DNA of 64,000 bases. Source: Negativibacillus massiliensis (GTDB lineage Bacteria > Bacillota > Clostridia > Oscillospirales > Ruminococcaceae). Under the pieces are notes generated by a model. The model was not told the DNA's origin, ran no database searches, and saw only the letters and a list, made by a program, of their open reading frames with translations. Both the position numbers and the translations under genes were made by a program. Below, in pieces: positions 33,803 through 44,447 of this stretch. The stretch lies in assembly GCF_900148495.1 (NCBI RefSeq), contig NZ_FTRU01000007.1:496001-560000 (forward strand). Direction: 5' to 3'. Every line of letters begins with the position of its first letter. Positions within the stretch are counted from its first letter, which is position 1.

Positions 33803-34489
33803 ATGGGACAAAAGGTTAATCCACACGGCATTCGTGTCGGTGTCATCAAAGATTGGGATTCCCGCTGGTTTGCTAAGGACGACGCTTTTGGCGATATCCT
33901 GGTAGAGGACTACAATCTGCGTAAGTTCCTGAAAAACAGCCTGCAGCTGGCAGGTGTACCACGCATCGAGATCGAGCGTGACGCAACCAAAGTAAGAATC
34001 CACATCCACTGCGCAAAACCAGGTATGGTTATCGGTAAAGGCGGCGCTGAAATCGAAAAGCTCCGTGCACAGTGTGAAAAAATCATCAACAAGAACAGAG
34101 AAGTACCTGCAAAGGTATTCATCAACATTGTTGAAGTTAAGCAGCCAGACAAAAACGCGCAGCTCGTTGCAGAAAACATTGCTTCCCAGCTGGAAAGACG
34201 TATCTCTTTCCGCCGCGCAATGAAACAGTGCATCGGCCGTACCATGAAACTGGGTGCACAGGGTATCAAAGTTCAGGTTTCCGGCCGTCTGGGCGGAGCT
34301 GAAATCGCTAGAAGCGAACATTACCATGAAGGAACCATTCCGCTGCAGACACTGCGTGCTGACATCGACTATGGTTTCGCAGAAGCAAACACCACTTACG
34401 GCAAAATCGGCGTTAAAGTCTGGATTTACGCTGGAGAAGTTCTCCAGGCAGTAAAGAGACAGCCTCGTAAGGAAGGAGGCAAAAACTAA
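33803..34489 (+). CDS. rpsC: 30S ribosomal protein S3
   Basis: 228 residues. It has the KH domain ([14 protein letters not shown]) and the C-terminal S3 domain ([10 protein letters not shown]-like [14 protein letters not shown]). It takes part in mRNA entry and helicase activity. It overlaps the rplP start by one base. Confidence 0.97.
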   Translation: MGQKVNPHGIRVGVIKDWDSRWFAKDDAFGDILVEDYNLRKFLKNSLQLAGVPRIEIERDATKVRIHIHCAKPGMVIGKGGAEIEKLRAQCEKIINKNREVPAKVFINIVEVKQPDKNAQLVAENIASQLERRISFRRAMKQCIGRTMKLGAQGIKVQVSGRLGGAEIARSEHYHEGTIPLQTLRADIDYGFAEANTTYGKIGVKVWIYAGEVLQAVKRQPRKEGGKN

Positions 34490-34914
34490 TGCTTCTCCCG
34501 AAAAGAGTTAAATACCGCAGACAGCACAGAGGCCGCATGAAAGGCGCAGCTCACAAGGGCAACTATGTTGCTTACGGTGATTTTGGTCTGCAGGCACTGG
34601 AACCATCCTGGATCACTTCCAACCAGATCGAAGCAGCTCGTATTGCTATGACCCGTTACATCAAACGTGGTGGTCAGGTTTGGATCAAGATCTTCCCACA
34701 TAAACCAATCACAGAAAAACCTGCTGAAACTCGAATGGGTTCCGGTAAAGGTAGCCCAGAGTACTGGGTAGCAGTTGTTAAACCAGGCACCGTAATGTTC
34801 GAAATCGGTGGCGTATCCGAAGAGCTTGCTCGTGAGGCTATGCGTCTGGCTATGTACAAACTGCCAGTTAAGTGCAAATTCATCAAGAAAGAAGTAAAGG
34901 AGTGTGAAAAGTAA
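34489..34914 (+). CDS. rplP: 50S ribosomal protein L16
   Basis: 141 residues: [19 protein letters not shown] and [17 protein letters not shown]. It lies near the A-site tRNA. One-base overlaps with rpsC and rpmC show tight coupling. Confidence 0.97.
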   Translation: MLLPKRVKYRRQHRGRMKGAAHKGNYVAYGDFGLQALEPSWITSNQIEAARIAMTRYIKRGGQVWIKIFPHKPITEKPAETRMGSGKGSPEYWVAVVKPGTVMFEIGGVSEELAREAMRLAMYKLPVKCKFIKKEVKECEK

Positions 34915-35114
34915 TGAAAGCTGTTGAGATCAGAAACTTGTCCGAAAAAGAACTTTCCGAGAAGCTTGTAGACTTGAAAGCTGAGCTTTTCCACCTTCGC
35001 TTCCAGCACGCAATTAACCAGCTTGAGAATCCGAAGAGAATTAAGGCTGTCAAAAAAGACATTGCCAGAATTTCCACGATTATCAAGGAAAATGCAATGA
35101 AGAACGTGCAGTAA
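34914..35114 (+). CDS. rpmC: 50S ribosomal protein L29
   Basis: 66 residues, two-helix protein: EIRNLSEKELSEKLVDLKAE and FQHAINQLENPKRIKAVKKD. It sits at the tunnel exit next to L23. Confidence 0.96.
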   Translation: MKAVEIRNLSEKELSEKLVDLKAELFHLRFQHAINQLENPKRIKAVKKDIARISTIIKENAMKNVQ

Positions 35115-35135
35115 TTCTTGGAAGGAGGACGCAAG

Positions 35136-35393
35136 GTGGACGAAAGAAACCTTAGAAAAACAAGGGTCGGCACCGTTGTCAGCAACAAAATGGACAAAAC
35201 TGTTGTCGTTGCAATCAAAGATAACGTAAAACACCCTCTTTACAATAAAATCATGAAACGTACCGTAACATTCAAAGCTCATGACGAAGAAAACGCATGC
35301 GGCATTGGCGACAAGGTACAGGTTATGGAGACTCGCCCTCTGTCCAAAGACAAACATTGGAGAGTTGTCGAAATAATCGAAAAAGCAAAATAA
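35136..35393 (+). CDS. rpsQ: 30S ribosomal protein S17
   Basis: 85 residues from GTG 35136 ([20 protein letters not shown]), which follows GAAGGAGG; an in-frame TTG at 35118 lies upstream of the binding site and is rejected. OB-fold protein binding 16S helix 11. Confidence 0.96.
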   Translation: MDERNLRKTRVGTVVSNKMDKTVVVAIKDNVKHPLYNKIMKRTVTFKAHDEENACGIGDKVQVMETRPLSKDKHWRVVEIIEKAK

Positions 35394-35464
35394 TTTAAGA
35401 TTATCTTGCAAGTGTTTTCTGATAGAATATTTGATTCAGTACAACCGAAAGGAGGGGACGCACT

Positions 35465-35833
35465 GTGATACAGATGCAGACCTATCTGAAAGTTGCCGAC
35501 AATACCGGAGCTAAAGAACTCATGTGCATCCGTGTTCTGGGAGGCTCCAGACGCAGATATGCAAACATCGGCGATGTCGTTGTTGCTTCCGTTAAAAAAG
35601 CTGCTCCAGGCGGTATGGTTAAAAAAGGCGACGTTGTTAAAGCAGTTATCGTTCGTTCCGTTAAAGGTGTAAGACGTGAAGACGGCACTTACATCCGTTT
35701 CGACGAGAACGCAGCTGTTATTGTTAAAGAAGATAAAAATCCAAGGGGCACACGTATTTTTGGCCCAGTGGCGAGAGAACTGAGAGATAAAGATTACCTC
35801 AAGATTCTCAGCCTCGCCCCAGAGGTTCTGTAG
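35465..35833 (+). CDS. rplN: 50S ribosomal protein L14
   Basis: 122 residues with [19 protein letters not shown] and [20 protein letters not shown]. The start is GTG 35465 after AAAGGAGG, matching the family start MIQ. It takes part in the intersubunit bridge. Confidence 0.97.
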   Translation: MIQMQTYLKVADNTGAKELMCIRVLGGSRRRYANIGDVVVASVKKAAPGGMVKKGDVVKAVIVRSVKGVRREDGTYIRFDENAAVIVKEDKNPRGTRIFGPVARELRDKDYLKILSLAPEVL

Positions 35834-35845
35834 GAGGTGCTCAAG

Positions 35846-36166
35846 ATGAACGTACACGTTAAAACAGGCGACACCGTTGTTATCCTGTCCGGTAAAGACA
35901 AGGGTAAAAAAGGCAAGGTTTTGGCGGTAAGCCCAAAAGAAGGCAAAGTCATCGTTGAAGGCTGCAACATGATCAAAAAACATGTTAAACCTCGTCGTAT
36001 GGGTGAGCAGGGCGGTATCGTTGACGCTGAAGGCGCAATGTATTCTTCCAAAGTAATGCTCGTTTGCCCAAAATGTGGCAAGCCAACAAGAGTTGCTCAT
36101 AAGATCCTGGCCGACGGCACAAAAGCACGCCTTTGCAAAAACGAAGGTTGTGGCGAAACATTCTAA
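35846..36166 (+). CDS. rplX: 50S ribosomal protein L24
   Basis: 106 residues from ATG 35846 (after GTAGGAGG). KOW motif: [20 protein letters not shown]. The C-terminus adds a Cys4 module ([10 protein letters not shown] ... CKNEGCGE), a zinc-ribbon-like end seen in some Firmicute L24 proteins. It is an assembly initiator of the 50S subunit. Confidence 0.96.
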   Translation: MNVHVKTGDTVVILSGKDKGKKGKVLAVSPKEGKVIVEGCNMIKKHVKPRRMGEQGGIVDAEGAMYSSKVMLVCPKCGKPTRVAHKILADGTKARLCKNEGCGETF

Positions 36167-36181
36167 TTAGGAGGAGAAAAC

Positions 36182-36721
36182 ATGGCAAAGCTTAAAGAGA
36201 CCTATGTTAATGATATAGCACCAGCTTTGTTTAAAAAGTTTGGCTATAAAAGCGTCATGCAGATTCCTAAGCTGGATAAGGTAGTCGTAAACGTTGGCTG
36301 TGGCGAGGCTAGAGACAACCATAAGATTATCGATGCAATCATGACAGACCTGGCTACTATCACTGGTCAGAAAGCTGTTCCTTGTGCAGCAAAGAAATCC
36401 GTTGCGAACTTCAAACTTCGTGAAGGCATGGTTATCGGCGCTAAAGTAACACTCAGAGGCGACACAATGTACGAGTTTGTTGACAGACTCTTCAACATCG
36501 CTCTCCCACGTGTAAGAGACTTCAGAGGAATCAATCCAAACGGTTTTGACGGCCGCGGCAACTACAGCCTGGGTCTGAAAGAACAGTTGATCTTCCCTGA
36601 GATCGAGTACGATAAAATCGACAAAGTTCGCGGTATGGACATCGCATTCGTAACAACCGCAACAACAGACGAGGAATCCCGCGAGCTGCTCAAACTCATG
36701 GGCGCTCCGTTCGCGAAGTAA
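36182..36721 (+). CDS. rplE: 50S ribosomal protein L5
   Basis: 179 residues: [20 protein letters not shown] and [20 protein letters not shown]. It binds 5S rRNA and the P-site tRNA. ATG after AGGAGG. Confidence 0.97.
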   Translation: MAKLKETYVNDIAPALFKKFGYKSVMQIPKLDKVVVNVGCGEARDNHKIIDAIMTDLATITGQKAVPCAAKKSVANFKLREGMVIGAKVTLRGDTMYEFVDRLFNIALPRVRDFRGINPNGFDGRGNYSLGLKEQLIFPEIEYDKIDKVRGMDIAFVTTATTDEESRELLKLMGAPFAK

Positions 36722-36736
36722 GGAGGAAAAGGTTCA

Positions 36737-36922
36737 GTGGCTAAAACATCGAAAAAAGTAAGTCAGGCAAGAACACCTAAATTCTCTACTCGCGCATATA
36801 ATAGATGTAAAATCTGCGGCAGACCACACGCATATCTTCGCAAATTCGGCATTTGCAGAATTTGCTTCAGAGAACTGGCATACAAAGGCCAGATCCCTGG
36901 CGTGAAAAAGGCGAGCTGGTAA
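36737..36922 (+). CDS. rpsZ: 30S ribosomal protein S14, zinc type
   Basis: 61 residues with both Cys pairs of the zinc-binding form ([11 protein letters not shown] ... CRICFREL). The start is GTG 36737 after AAGGAGG. Only this zinc form is seen here; a zinc-independent paralogue, if any, is elsewhere. Confidence 0.96.
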   Translation: MAKTSKKVSQARTPKFSTRAYNRCKICGRPHAYLRKFGICRICFRELAYKGQIPGVKKASW

Positions 36923-36946
36923 GCACGAGCAAAGGAGGTTGACGTC

Positions 36947-37345
36947 ATGCAAATTACTGATAAAATCGCTGATATGCTGACTCGTATCAGAAACGCAAAC
37001 GCAGCGAAACATGACACGGTTGATGTACCATCTTCCAACATGAAAAAAGCAATTGCACAGATTCTCCTGGATGAAGGATACATCAAGAGCTTCCAGATTG
37101 TAGACGATGGTAAACAGGGTATCATTAGAATCACCCTTAAATACGGTCTGGGCAAAGAGCCTGTTATCACAGGTCTGCGTAGAGTATCCAAACCGGGACT
37201 GCGCATTTACACCAGCTGCAAGGAAATGCCTAAAGTTATGAATGGCATGGGTATCGCAATCATGTCCACACCTAAGGGCATCATGACCGACAGACAGGCT
37301 CGCGTAGAGAATGTCGGCGGCGAAGTCCTTGCATTTGTTTGGTAA
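36947..37345 (+). CDS. rpsH: 30S ribosomal protein S8
   Basis: 132 residues: [20 protein letters not shown] and the C-terminal [20 protein letters not shown]. It is a primary 16S binder and, in E. coli, the spc operon regulator. ATG after AAAGGAGG. Confidence 0.97.
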   Translation: MQITDKIADMLTRIRNANAAKHDTVDVPSSNMKKAIAQILLDEGYIKSFQIVDDGKQGIIRITLKYGLGKEPVITGLRRVSKPGLRIYTSCKEMPKVMNGMGIAIMSTPKGIMTDRQARVENVGGEVLAFVW

Positions 37346-37359
37346 GGAGGTGCACAAGA

Positions 37360-37902
37360 ATGTCTCGAATTGGTAGAAAACCTGTAGCTATTCCTGCAGG
37401 CGTTGAGGTATCCCTCGACGGTCAGACTCTGACTGTTAAAGGTCCAAAAGGAACTCTGACAAAAACATTCCACAACAGAATGAACATCGCAGTTGAGAAC
37501 AACGAAATCGTTGTTACAAGACCAAGCGACGTGAAAGAAGACAGAAGCTTACACGGCCTTACAAGAACACTGATCTCCAACATGGTAGAAGGTGTTACAA
37601 ACGGCTTCAAAAAAGAACTGGAAATCAACGGTGTTGGTTACAGAGCTTCTAAAGAAGGCAAAAACCTCGTTATGATCCTCGGTTACTCCCATAAAGTAAT
37701 TATGCCAGAAATCGAAGGTATCAGCATCGAGGTACCAGGTCCTAACAAGATCATTGTTAGCGGTCCGGACAAACAGGTCGTAGGTCAGTTTGCAGCTAAG
37801 ATTCGTGAAAAACGTAAACCAGAGCCATACAAGGGCAAAGGTATTAAGTATATTGACGAAGTTATCATCCGCAAGGAAGGTAAAGCTGGTAAAGGTAAAT
37901 AA
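37360..37902 (+). CDS. rplF: 50S ribosomal protein L6
   Basis: 180 residues from ATG 37360 ([17 protein letters not shown]) after AAGGAGG; an earlier in-frame ATG at 37339 inside rpsH is rejected. The C-terminal signature [20 protein letters not shown] is present. Confidence 0.97.
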   Translation: MSRIGRKPVAIPAGVEVSLDGQTLTVKGPKGTLTKTFHNRMNIAVENNEIVVTRPSDVKEDRSLHGLTRTLISNMVEGVTNGFKKELEINGVGYRASKEGKNLVMILGYSHKVIMPEIEGISIEVPGPNKIIVSGPDKQVVGQFAAKIREKRKPEPYKGKGIKYIDEVIIRKEGKAGKGK

Positions 37903-37921
37903 TTAAAGGGAGTGAATCGAA

Positions 37922-38281
37922 ATGGTGAAAAAGCTTGATAGCAATGCTGCTCGACTCAAGAGACACAAAAGAGTCAGAGCAAAAATCAGTGGCACACCTG
38001 AGCGTCCACGCCTCAACGTATTCCGCTCCGCAAAACATATCTATGCCCAGATTATTGATGATGTTACCGGAACAACTCTGGTAAGCGCATCTTCGATGGA
38101 TAAAGGTTTTGAAGGTTTTGGCGGTAACAAGGAAGCAGCTGGCAAAGTTGGTAAAAACATTGCGAGCAAAGCTCTCGAGAAGGGTATTTCCGAGGTTGTA
38201 TTCGACCGCAGCGGTTACATCTATCATGGTCGTGTAAAAGAGCTGGCTGAAGCAGCCCGCGAAGGCGGCCTCAAATTCTAA
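37922..38281 (+). CDS. rplR: 50S ribosomal protein L18
   Basis: 119 residues: [20 protein letters not shown] and [20 protein letters not shown]. It binds 5S rRNA with L5. ATG after AAAGGGAG. Confidence 0.97.
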   Translation: MVKKLDSNAARLKRHKRVRAKISGTPERPRLNVFRSAKHIYAQIIDDVTGTTLVSASSMDKGFEGFGGNKEAAGKVGKNIASKALEKGISEVVFDRSGYIYHGRVKELAEAAREGGLKF

Positions 38282-38296
38282 CGAGGAGGGATACTT

Positions 38297-38797
38297 TTGA
38301 CTCGCATTGACGCTTCTACACTCGAACTGAGTGAAAGAGTTGTAGCTATCAACCGTGTAGCTAAAACGGTTAAAGGTGGCCGTGTCATGAAGTTTGCAGC
38401 ACTGGTAGTTGTTGGCGACGGCAACGGCATTGTTGGCTTCGGCACAGGTAAATCTGCAGAGGTACCGGACGCAATCAGAAAAGGTATCGAAGACGCAAAG
38501 AAAAACCTGATTAAAGTTGCGCTCAAAGGCACAACTATTCCACATGAAATCATCGGCGAGTTCGGCGCAGGCCGCGTTCTGATGAAACCTGCTCCACAGG
38601 GTACCGGCGTTATCGCAGGCGGTCCTGTTCGTGCAGTACTCGAAACAGTTGGTATCAAAGACATCCGTACAAAATGTCTGCGTTCCAACAACCCAACCAA
38701 CGTAGTAAATGCAACTGTTCAGGGTCTCGCTGCTCTGAGAAATGCTGAAGAAGTTGCTGCTATCCGCGGTAAAACAGTTAAAGAAATTCTTGGTTAA
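38297..38797 (+). CDS. rpsE: 30S ribosomal protein S5
   Basis: 166 residues. The N-terminal dsRBD-like S5 domain has [20 protein letters not shown]; the C-terminal domain has [15 protein letters not shown]. The start is TTG 38297 after GAGGAGG. Part of the decoding-site neighbourhood. Confidence 0.97.
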   Translation: MTRIDASTLELSERVVAINRVAKTVKGGRVMKFAALVVVGDGNGIVGFGTGKSAEVPDAIRKGIEDAKKNLIKVALKGTTIPHEIIGEFGAGRVLMKPAPQGTGVIAGGPVRAVLETVGIKDIRTKCLRSNNPTNVVNATVQGLAALRNAEEVAAIRGKTVKEILG

Positions 38798-38811
38798 GGG
38801 AGGAAGCTACC

Positions 38812-38991
38812 ATGGCAAACCTGAAAATTAAACTGGTTAGGGGCTTCCAGGGTCGTAAAGACGATCAGATCGCTACCGCTAAGTCCCTTGGACTGAGAAA
38901 AATCGGTAATGAAGTTATCCAGCCAGATAATGCAGCTACCAAAGGTAAAATCAAAAAGATTTCCCACCTCGTAGAGGTAACCGAAGCTTAA
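38812..38991 (+). CDS. rpmD: 50S ribosomal protein L30
   Basis: 59 residues: [20 protein letters not shown] ... [17 protein letters not shown], the L30 fold with the KTVSR-like central turn. ATG follows GGGAGG, between rpsE and rplO, its usual place. It is too short for many gene-length cut-offs. Confidence 0.95.
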   Translation: MANLKIKLVRGFQGRKDDQIATAKSLGLRKIGNEVIQPDNAATKGKIKKISHLVEVTEA

Positions 38992-39010
38992 TAAGAGGAG
39001 GTGCAGAACC

Positions 39011-39451
39011 ATGAAATTGCACGAACTTTCTCCGGCTCCCGGCTCTACAAAGAAAGCCTTTCGCGTAGGCAGAGGTGCGGGTTCCGGTAATGGTAAAACA
39101 GCAGGTAAAGGACACAAGGGCCAGAAGGCTCGTTCCGGCGGCGGCGTAAGACCAGGCTTTGAAGGCGGTCAGATGCCACTCCAGAGACGTATTCCTAAGA
39201 GAGGCTTCAACAACATCTTCGCTAAACATTTCGCTATCGTAAATGTAAGCGATCTGGAAAGATTCGACAACGACACCGTTGTTACTGAAGAACTCCTCGT
39301 TGAAACCGGCCTGGTTAAAAAAGCACTTGACGGCGTTAAGGTGCTGGGCAACGGCGATCTGAGCAAAAAGCTCACAGTGAATGTTACAGCATTCTCCGCT
39401 TCTGCCAAAGAAAAGATTGAAAAGGCAGGCGGAAAGGCTGAGGTGATCTAG
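39011..39451 (+). CDS. rplO: 50S ribosomal protein L15
   Basis: 146 residues: the Gly-rich N-terminal tail ([20 protein letters not shown]) and [23 protein letters not shown] after GAGGAGG; one base separates it from secY. Confidence 0.97.
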   Translation: MKLHELSPAPGSTKKAFRVGRGAGSGNGKTAGKGHKGQKARSGGGVRPGFEGGQMPLQRRIPKRGFNNIFAKHFAIVNVSDLERFDNDTVVTEELLVETGLVKKALDGVKVLGNGDLSKKLTVNVTAFSASAKEKIEKAGGKAEVI

Positions 39452-39452
39452 G

Positions 39453-40772
39453 ATGTTTGAAACCCTCAAAAATGCCTGGAAACTGCCTGATTTAAAGAAA
39501 AGAATCTGCTACACATTAATGATTATCGTGATCTTCCGTTTTGGTGCTGCTCTGCCGGTACCATTTCTGGATGCATCCGTAATGCAGGGCTTCGGTGACG
39601 GAAACCTCCTCGGTTTCTTTAACCTCTTGACCGGTGGCGCGTTCCAGAACGCAACCCTGTTTGCTCTGTCTATTTCCCCATACATCACCTCCAGCATCGT
39701 GGTACAGCTTCTTGCTGTAGCGATTCCGGCTCTGGAACAGCTCGCGAAAGAGGGCGCTGAGGGCCGTAAGAGACTCAACAAGATCACAAGATACGTTACA
39801 ATCGGTCTTGCACTGATCACTGCGTTGGGTTACTACAGAATCCTTGATTCCAATGGTGCTGTTATGGATGGCGGAAACGCATTCGGTAACGCAATCATCT
39901 TCCTGACCATCATGTCCATGTTCACCGCAGGTTCCATGCTCTGCGTATGGCTGGGTGAACAGATCGACGAAAAAGGTATCGGCAACGGCATCTCCATGAT
40001 CCTGTTTGCAGGTATCGTTTCCCGAGGCGGCTCTGTGGTCGTATCTATGTGGCAGTATCTGGTACTTGGTTACCAGGGCCTGAAGGCAGGCAGCACCGGC
40101 ACAGGTCTTCGTTACCTGATCGGTGTTCCGCTCCTTGTAGTTATTTTTGTAATCCTGGTTGGCTTCATCGTTCTGATGACAAAAGCAGAGCGCAGAATTC
40201 CAATTCAGTATGCAAAACGTGTTGTTGGCCGTAAGATGTACGGTGGCCAGTCCAGCTACATTCCGGTTAACGTTAACATGTCCGGCGTTATGCCAATCAT
40301 CTTCGCAAGCTCCCTGATGGCGATTCCAGGTACAATCGCTGCTTTCATCCAGCCGGAGGAAGGCTCCTTCTGGGCAAGCTTTGTAAAGATCTTTAATTAC
40401 AACAGCGGTTTTTACGCATTTTTGTATTTCATCCTGATCATTGCTTTTGCGTATTTCTACGTTGCGATCCAGTACAACCCAGTTGAAATGGCGAACAACC
40501 TCAGAAAGAACAACGGCGCAATCCCAGGTATCAGACCTGGTAAACCAACTTCAGACTTCATCGCAAGAATCATTTCCAAAGTTACTCTGATGGGTGCTTT
40601 GTTCTGTGCGGTAGTCGCAATCCTTCCAATCGGTATCGCAGCTCTGACCGGAATTCAGGGTGTATCGCTTGGAGGTACTACCATCATCATTATCGTAGGT
40701 GTTGCACTGGATACGGTAAAACAGCTCGAGTCTGAAATGATGATGCGTCACTATAAAGGTTTCCTGGAATAG
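39453..40772 (+). CDS. secY: Protein translocase channel subunit SecY
   Basis: 439 residues with ten membrane helices. Conserved segments include IFRFGAALPVPFLD, NLLTGGAFQNATLFALSISP and RIPIQYAKRVVGRKMYGGQ. It forms the SecYEG channel for protein export and membrane insertion. ATG at 39453, one base after the rplO stop. Confidence 0.97.
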   Translation: MFETLKNAWKLPDLKKRICYTLMIIVIFRFGAALPVPFLDASVMQGFGDGNLLGFFNLLTGGAFQNATLFALSISPYITSSIVVQLLAVAIPALEQLAKEGAEGRKRLNKITRYVTIGLALITALGYYRILDSNGAVMDGGNAFGNAIIFLTIMSMFTAGSMLCVWLGEQIDEKGIGNGISMILFAGIVSRGGSVVVSMWQYLVLGYQGLKAGSTGTGLRYLIGVPLLVVIFVILVGFIVLMTKAERRIPIQYAKRVVGRKMYGGQSSYIPVNVNMSGVMPIIFASSLMAIPGTIAAFIQPEEGSFWASFVKIFNYNSGFYAFLYFILIIAFAYFYVAIQYNPVEMANNLRKNNGAIPGIRPGKPTSDFIARIISKVTLMGALFCAVVAILPIGIAALTGIQGVSLGGTTIIIIVGVALDTVKQLESEMMMRHYKGFLE

Positions 40773-40795
40773 TTTCCAGAAAGGGGATCTGTTTT

Positions 40796-41446
40796 ATGAA
40801 TATCATACTTCTCGGAGCGCCAGGTGCAGGCAAAGGCACACAGGCCGAAAAAATCTGCGAGTATTGTCATATTCCTCAGATCAGTACCGGCAACATCATT
40901 CGTGCAGCAATGCGTGACGGTACCGAAGCCGGTAAAAAGGCACAGGAATTCGTTAATGCAGGAAAATTGGTGCCAGATGCAGTAGTGATCGAAATGGTGA
41001 ACGAACGTCTGAAACAGGATGATTGCAAAAACGGTTTTATTCTTGATGGTTTCCCAAGAACCGTGCCACAGGCACAGGCTCTTAAAGAAATGGGCGTCGA
41101 GATTGATCATGTAATTGACATCGAAGTTCCTGATGAGACGATCATGCAGAGAATGACCGGTAGACGTGTATGCGGCGAGTGCGGCGCAACTTATCACCTG
41201 GTTTACAACCCACCAAAGGTTGAAAACACCTGTGACAAATGCGGCCACGAACTGATCATCCGCAAGGATGACCATCCGGATACCGTTAAGGACAGACTGC
41301 AGGTTTACCACGAACAGACAGAACCGCTCAAAGACTTCTACAAAGAGCTTAACGTCCTCTATATGATCGAAGGCGACAAGCCAGTTGAGGAAGTAACGAA
41401 AGATACACTCAATGCGTTAGGAGTCAAGTCTGCTTTGGAGGGTTAA
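40796..41446 (+). CDS. adk: Adenylate kinase, zinc-lid type
   Basis: 216 residues. The P-loop GAPGAGKGTQAEKI is at 7-20, with the AMP site STGNIIRAAM and DGFPRTVPQA. The LID domain carries Cys4 (CGECGATYHL ... CDKCG), a structural zinc site found in Gram-positive enzymes. It converts ATP + AMP to 2 ADP. Cotranscribed with secY and map. Confidence 0.97.
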   Translation: MNIILLGAPGAGKGTQAEKICEYCHIPQISTGNIIRAAMRDGTEAGKKAQEFVNAGKLVPDAVVIEMVNERLKQDDCKNGFILDGFPRTVPQAQALKEMGVEIDHVIDIEVPDETIMQRMTGRRVCGECGATYHLVYNPPKVENTCDKCGHELIIRKDDHPDTVKDRLQVYHEQTEPLKDFYKELNVLYMIEGDKPVEEVTKDTLNALGVKSALEG

Positions 41447-41451
41447 ACCCA

Positions 41452-42204
41452 ATGGTTGTACTCAAAACAAGCAAAGAATTATCCGATATGAAACTTTCCT
41501 GCAAGATCAGCGCTCAGGCTCTGAAACTTGCGGGCGAGTTGATTAAACCGGGGGTATCCACAGCTTATGTGGACCAAATGCTTCATGAGTTTATTGTTTC
41601 TCAGGGAGCAAAGCCAACCTTCCTGGGATACGGCGGCTTTCCGGCGTCATGCTGTATCTCGGTAAACGATGAGGTCATCCACGGAATTCCTTCCGGCAGG
41701 GTGATCGAGGAAGGCGACATTGTCAGCGTCGATGTAGGCGCGGCAATTAACGGCTACACCGGAGACAACGCAGCAACCTTTGCTGCGGGAAAAGTTTCCG
41801 AAGAAGCACAGAAAATCATGGACGTTACAAAAGAATGTCTCTACCGTGCAATCGAGGCAGCCCAGCCGGGTAACCGTTTGGGAGATGTCGGATATGCGGT
41901 AGAATCCTATGCCAAAAGCTTTGGCTTTGCGGTAGTCCGGGATTATGTGGGACACGGTGTCGGCAGAAAGCTGCACGAGTCACCATCCATTCCAAACTAC
42001 GGCACACCAGGACATGGACTCAAGCTCCTGCCGGGCATGACATTGGCAATCGAGCCGATGATCAACGCAAAAGGCAGCGAGGTTGTGGTTAAAAAGGACG
42101 GAACCGTCCTGACAAGAAGCGGAAGTCTTTCGGCTCACTTCGAACACACCATTGCCATCACCGCCTCCGGGCCGGTCATCATGACCGAGTGGGAGGAACG
42201 ATGA
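41452..42204 (+). CDS. map: Methionine aminopeptidase, type I
   Basis: 250 residues. Metal ligands are visible in context: VSVDVGAAINGYTGDNA (two Asp), GHGVGRKLHESP (His), AIEPMI (Glu) and the C-terminal FEHTIAIT (Glu). It removes the initiator Met from new proteins. ATG at 41452. Its stop overlaps the KOW gene start (ATGA). Confidence 0.96.
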   Translation: MVVLKTSKELSDMKLSCKISAQALKLAGELIKPGVSTAYVDQMLHEFIVSQGAKPTFLGYGGFPASCCISVNDEVIHGIPSGRVIEEGDIVSVDVGAAINGYTGDNAATFAAGKVSEEAQKIMDVTKECLYRAIEAAQPGNRLGDVGYAVESYAKSFGFAVVRDYVGHGVGRKLHESPSIPNYGTPGHGLKLLPGMTLAIEPMINAKGSEVVVKKDGTVLTRSGSLSAHFEHTIAITASGPVIMTEWEER

Positions 42205-42455
42205 TCAAGACAGGATCCATCGTCCGGCCGATTGCCGGCAGAAATCAGGACCGATTTTTTGTGGTGATCCAGACCGATGCAGACTGTGTGCTGCTTTCCG
42301 ATGGAAGAAGGCGAAAGCTCAATCATCCAAAACGGAAAAAGCAAAAACATCTGGAAGACACCGGTTACACACTGGATCTTCTCAAGCTCACAACCGACAA
42401 ACAACTCAGAAAAGCTTTGACCAGTTTGGGTTTTTGTAAGGTACAAACCTTCTAG
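42201..42455 (+). CDS. KOW-domain RNA-binding protein
   Basis: 84 residues from ATG 42201, overlapping the map stop. It starts MIKTGSIVRPIAGRNQDRFF, a KOW-type motif like L14e/L27e proteins, followed by a basic stretch HPKRKKQKH. Clostridia typically carry this gene between map and infA. It probably binds rRNA or ribosomes; the exact role is not known. Confidence 0.88.
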   Translation: MIKTGSIVRPIAGRNQDRFFVVIQTDADCVLLSDGRRRKLNHPKRKKQKHLEDTGYTLDLLKLTTDKQLRKALTSLGFCKVQTF

Positions 42456-42479
42456 AAACCGTAAAAGGAGGTTTTTTAC

Positions 42480-42698
42480 TTGTCCAAGGAAGACGTAATC
42501 GAAATTGAAGGCAAGGTTTTGGAAGCTTTGCCAAACGCTCAATTTAAAGTTGAGTTGCCAAACGGCCACGTAATTCTGGCTCACATCTCTGGAAAACTTC
42601 GTATGAACTTCATCCGAATCCTTCCAGGCGATAAGGTAACAGTGGAGATGTCTCCATATGACCTGCAGAAGGGCCGCATTACATGGCGTTCCAAATAA
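42480..42698 (+). CDS. infA: Translation initiation factor IF-1
   Basis: 72 residues, full length: [20 protein letters not shown] and [22 protein letters not shown]-fold protein that occupies the A site during initiation. The start is TTG at 42480 after AAAAGGAGG. Confidence 0.96.
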   Translation: MSKEDVIEIEGKVLEALPNAQFKVELPNGHVILAHISGKLRMNFIRILPGDKVTVEMSPYDLQKGRITWRSK

Positions 42699-42763
42699 AT
42701 CCACGGAATTAAAGGGTAGAGGTTCTTTTTAAAAAGAACTTCATGACAAGGAGGTAGTTTCAA

Positions 42764-42877
42764 ATGAAAGTAAGACCTTCCGTTAAACCCATGTGCGAAA
42801 AATGCAAAATCATCAAACGCAAAGGACGCATTATGGTAATTTGCAGCAACCCGAAGCATAAACAGCGTCAGGGTTAA
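42764..42877 (+). CDS. rpmJ: 50S ribosomal protein L36
   Basis: 37 residues ([20 protein letters not shown] ... [11 protein letters not shown]), zinc-binding form with CX2C...CX4H. ATG follows AAGGAGG. An 18-bp palindrome (42722-42739, GTTCTTTTT/AAAAAGAAC) lies in the gap after infA. Confidence 0.96.
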   Translation: MKVRPSVKPMCEKCKIIKRKGRIMVICSNPKHKQRQG

Positions 42878-42949
42878 TCACTAACCCCGGGCGAACAAAC
42901 AAGCCCTTTGGGATATGCAAGACCTATATAATGGAGGTGCAACAAAAGT

Positions 42950-43318
42950 ATGGCTCGTATAGCTGGTGTAGACCTGCCTCGCGAGAAGCGGATCGAAATT
43001 GGACTGACCTATATCTACGGTATCGGAAGAAAGTCCGCAAACGACATCCTGGCAGCAACAGGTGTTAACCCTGATATCAGAGTTAAAGACATGGACGAGG
43101 ATGACGTTACAAAGCTGAGAGATTACATTGATAAACATTTTGTTGTTGAGGGTGACCTTCGTCGTGACGTTGCACTCGACATCAAGAGACTGATTGAAAT
43201 TGGATGCTACAGAGGCGTTCGTCATAGAAAAGGTCTGCCTGTAAGAGGTCAGAGAACCAAGACAAACGCTCGTACAAGAAAAGGTCCAAAGAAAACAATC
43301 GCTAACAAGAAGAAGTAA
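42950..43318 (+). CDS. rpsM: 30S ribosomal protein S13
   Basis: 122 residues: [20 protein letters not shown] and [20 protein letters not shown]. It contacts 50S and P-site tRNA. First gene of the alpha-operon block. Confidence 0.97.
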   Translation: MARIAGVDLPREKRIEIGLTYIYGIGRKSANDILAATGVNPDIRVKDMDEDDVTKLRDYIDKHFVVEGDLRRDVALDIKRLIEIGCYRGVRHRKGLPVRGQRTKTNARTRKGPKKTIANKKK

Positions 43319-43336
43319 GGGGAGGGATATTGAGAA

Positions 43337-43741
43337 ATGGCTAAAGTTAACAACGGTAAAAAAGCCACCACACCAAGACGTCGTGAGCGTAAAAATATTG
43401 AGCGCGGCGCTGCTCATATCCAGTCTACTTTTAACAATACCATTGTTACTATTACAGACACTCAGGGCAACGCAATTTCCTGGGCAAGTGCAGGTGGTCT
43501 GGGCTTCAGAGGTTCCAGAAAATCCACTCCATTTGCTGCACAGACAGCCGCTGAAACAGCTGCAAAAGCTGCTATGATTCACGGTCTGAAATCTGTAGAA
43601 GTATTTGTTAAAGGACCAGGTTCCGGACGTGAGGCTGCGATCCGTGCACTGCAGGCAGCAGGTCTTGAAGTTAACATGATCAAAGATGTTACTCCAATTC
43701 CGCACAACGGTTGCCGTCCACCTAAGAGAAGACGCGTGTAA
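43337..43741 (+). CDS. rpsK: 30S ribosomal protein S11
   Basis: 134 residues: [20 protein letters not shown] and [19 protein letters not shown], the standard C-terminus. Platform protein near the mRNA exit. Confidence 0.97.
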   Translation: MAKVNNGKKATTPRRRERKNIERGAAHIQSTFNNTIVTITDTQGNAISWASAGGLGFRGSRKSTPFAAQTAAETAAKAAMIHGLKSVEVFVKGPGSGREAAIRALQAAGLEVNMIKDVTPIPHNGCRPPKRRRV

Positions 43742-43764
43742 TCTGATTAGGGAGGTACAAGAAT

Positions 43765-44391
43765 ATGGCAAGATATACAGGTGCGGTTTGCAAGCTTTGC
43801 CGTCGTGAAGGACAGAAACTGTTCCTCAAAGGCGAAAGATGCTACTCTGACAAATGCGCTCTGTCCCGCAGAAGCTATGCTCCGGGCCAGCACGGTCAGA
43901 ACCGCAAGAAAGTTTCCGAGTACGGACTGCAGCTCCGTGCAAAACAGAAAACAAGACGCTTCTATGGTGTTCTTGAAGGTCAGTTCGCTAAATATTTCGA
44001 AATGGCTACCAAACAGCAGGGCATGGCTGGTGAAAACCTCCTGAGAATCCTGGAAAGCCGTATCGACAATATCGTTTACAGAGCTGGCATGGCTTCTTCC
44101 AGAGCTGAAGCAAGACAGCTGGTTCGTCACGGTCATTTCACCGTTAACGGCCACAAAGCAAACATTCCATCCATCCTTCTGAAGGCTGGCGATGTTGTTG
44201 CTCTGACAGAAGGCAGCAAATCTTCTGAAAAATTCAAAGCTATCATGGAAGCAAACGGTTCCCGTCCAGTTCCACAGTGGCTGGATATGAACAAAGACAA
44301 CGGCGTAGTTAAAGTTGTTAACCTTCCAAATCGCGAAGATATCGATCTCGATGTTGAAGAACATCTCATCGTTGAGTTGTACTCCAGATAA
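43765..44391 (+). CDS. rpsD: 30S ribosomal protein S4
   Basis: 208 residues: an N-terminal region with Cys residues ([18 protein letters not shown] ... [14 protein letters not shown]) and an S4 RNA-binding domain ([19 protein letters not shown]). It starts 16S assembly; S4 is also a translational regulator of the alpha or rpsD operon in other bacteria. Confidence 0.97.
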   Translation: MARYTGAVCKLCRREGQKLFLKGERCYSDKCALSRRSYAPGQHGQNRKKVSEYGLQLRAKQKTRRFYGVLEGQFAKYFEMATKQQGMAGENLLRILESRIDNIVYRAGMASSRAEARQLVRHGHFTVNGHKANIPSILLKAGDVVALTEGSKSSEKFKAIMEANGSRPVPQWLDMNKDNGVVKVVNLPNREDIDLDVEEHLIVELYSR

Positions 44392-44447
44392 TCGTTTCGA
44401 TTGGGGCACAATTTTACATCAGCATGGGAACGCGAAAATAACGGCGG

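Noticed and set aside
42722-42739. 18-bp palindrome GTTCTTTTT/AAAAAGAAC between infA and rpmJ as a terminator
   Set aside because: No T-run follows the stem and the operon clearly continues; noted only in the rpmJ entry.
42881-43771. 296-codon minus-strand frame across rpsM-rpsK
   Set aside because: Shadow of two conserved ribosomal genes; Cys/Ser/Thr-rich nonsense composition. Several similar frames across 30,500-45,500 were rejected for the same reason.
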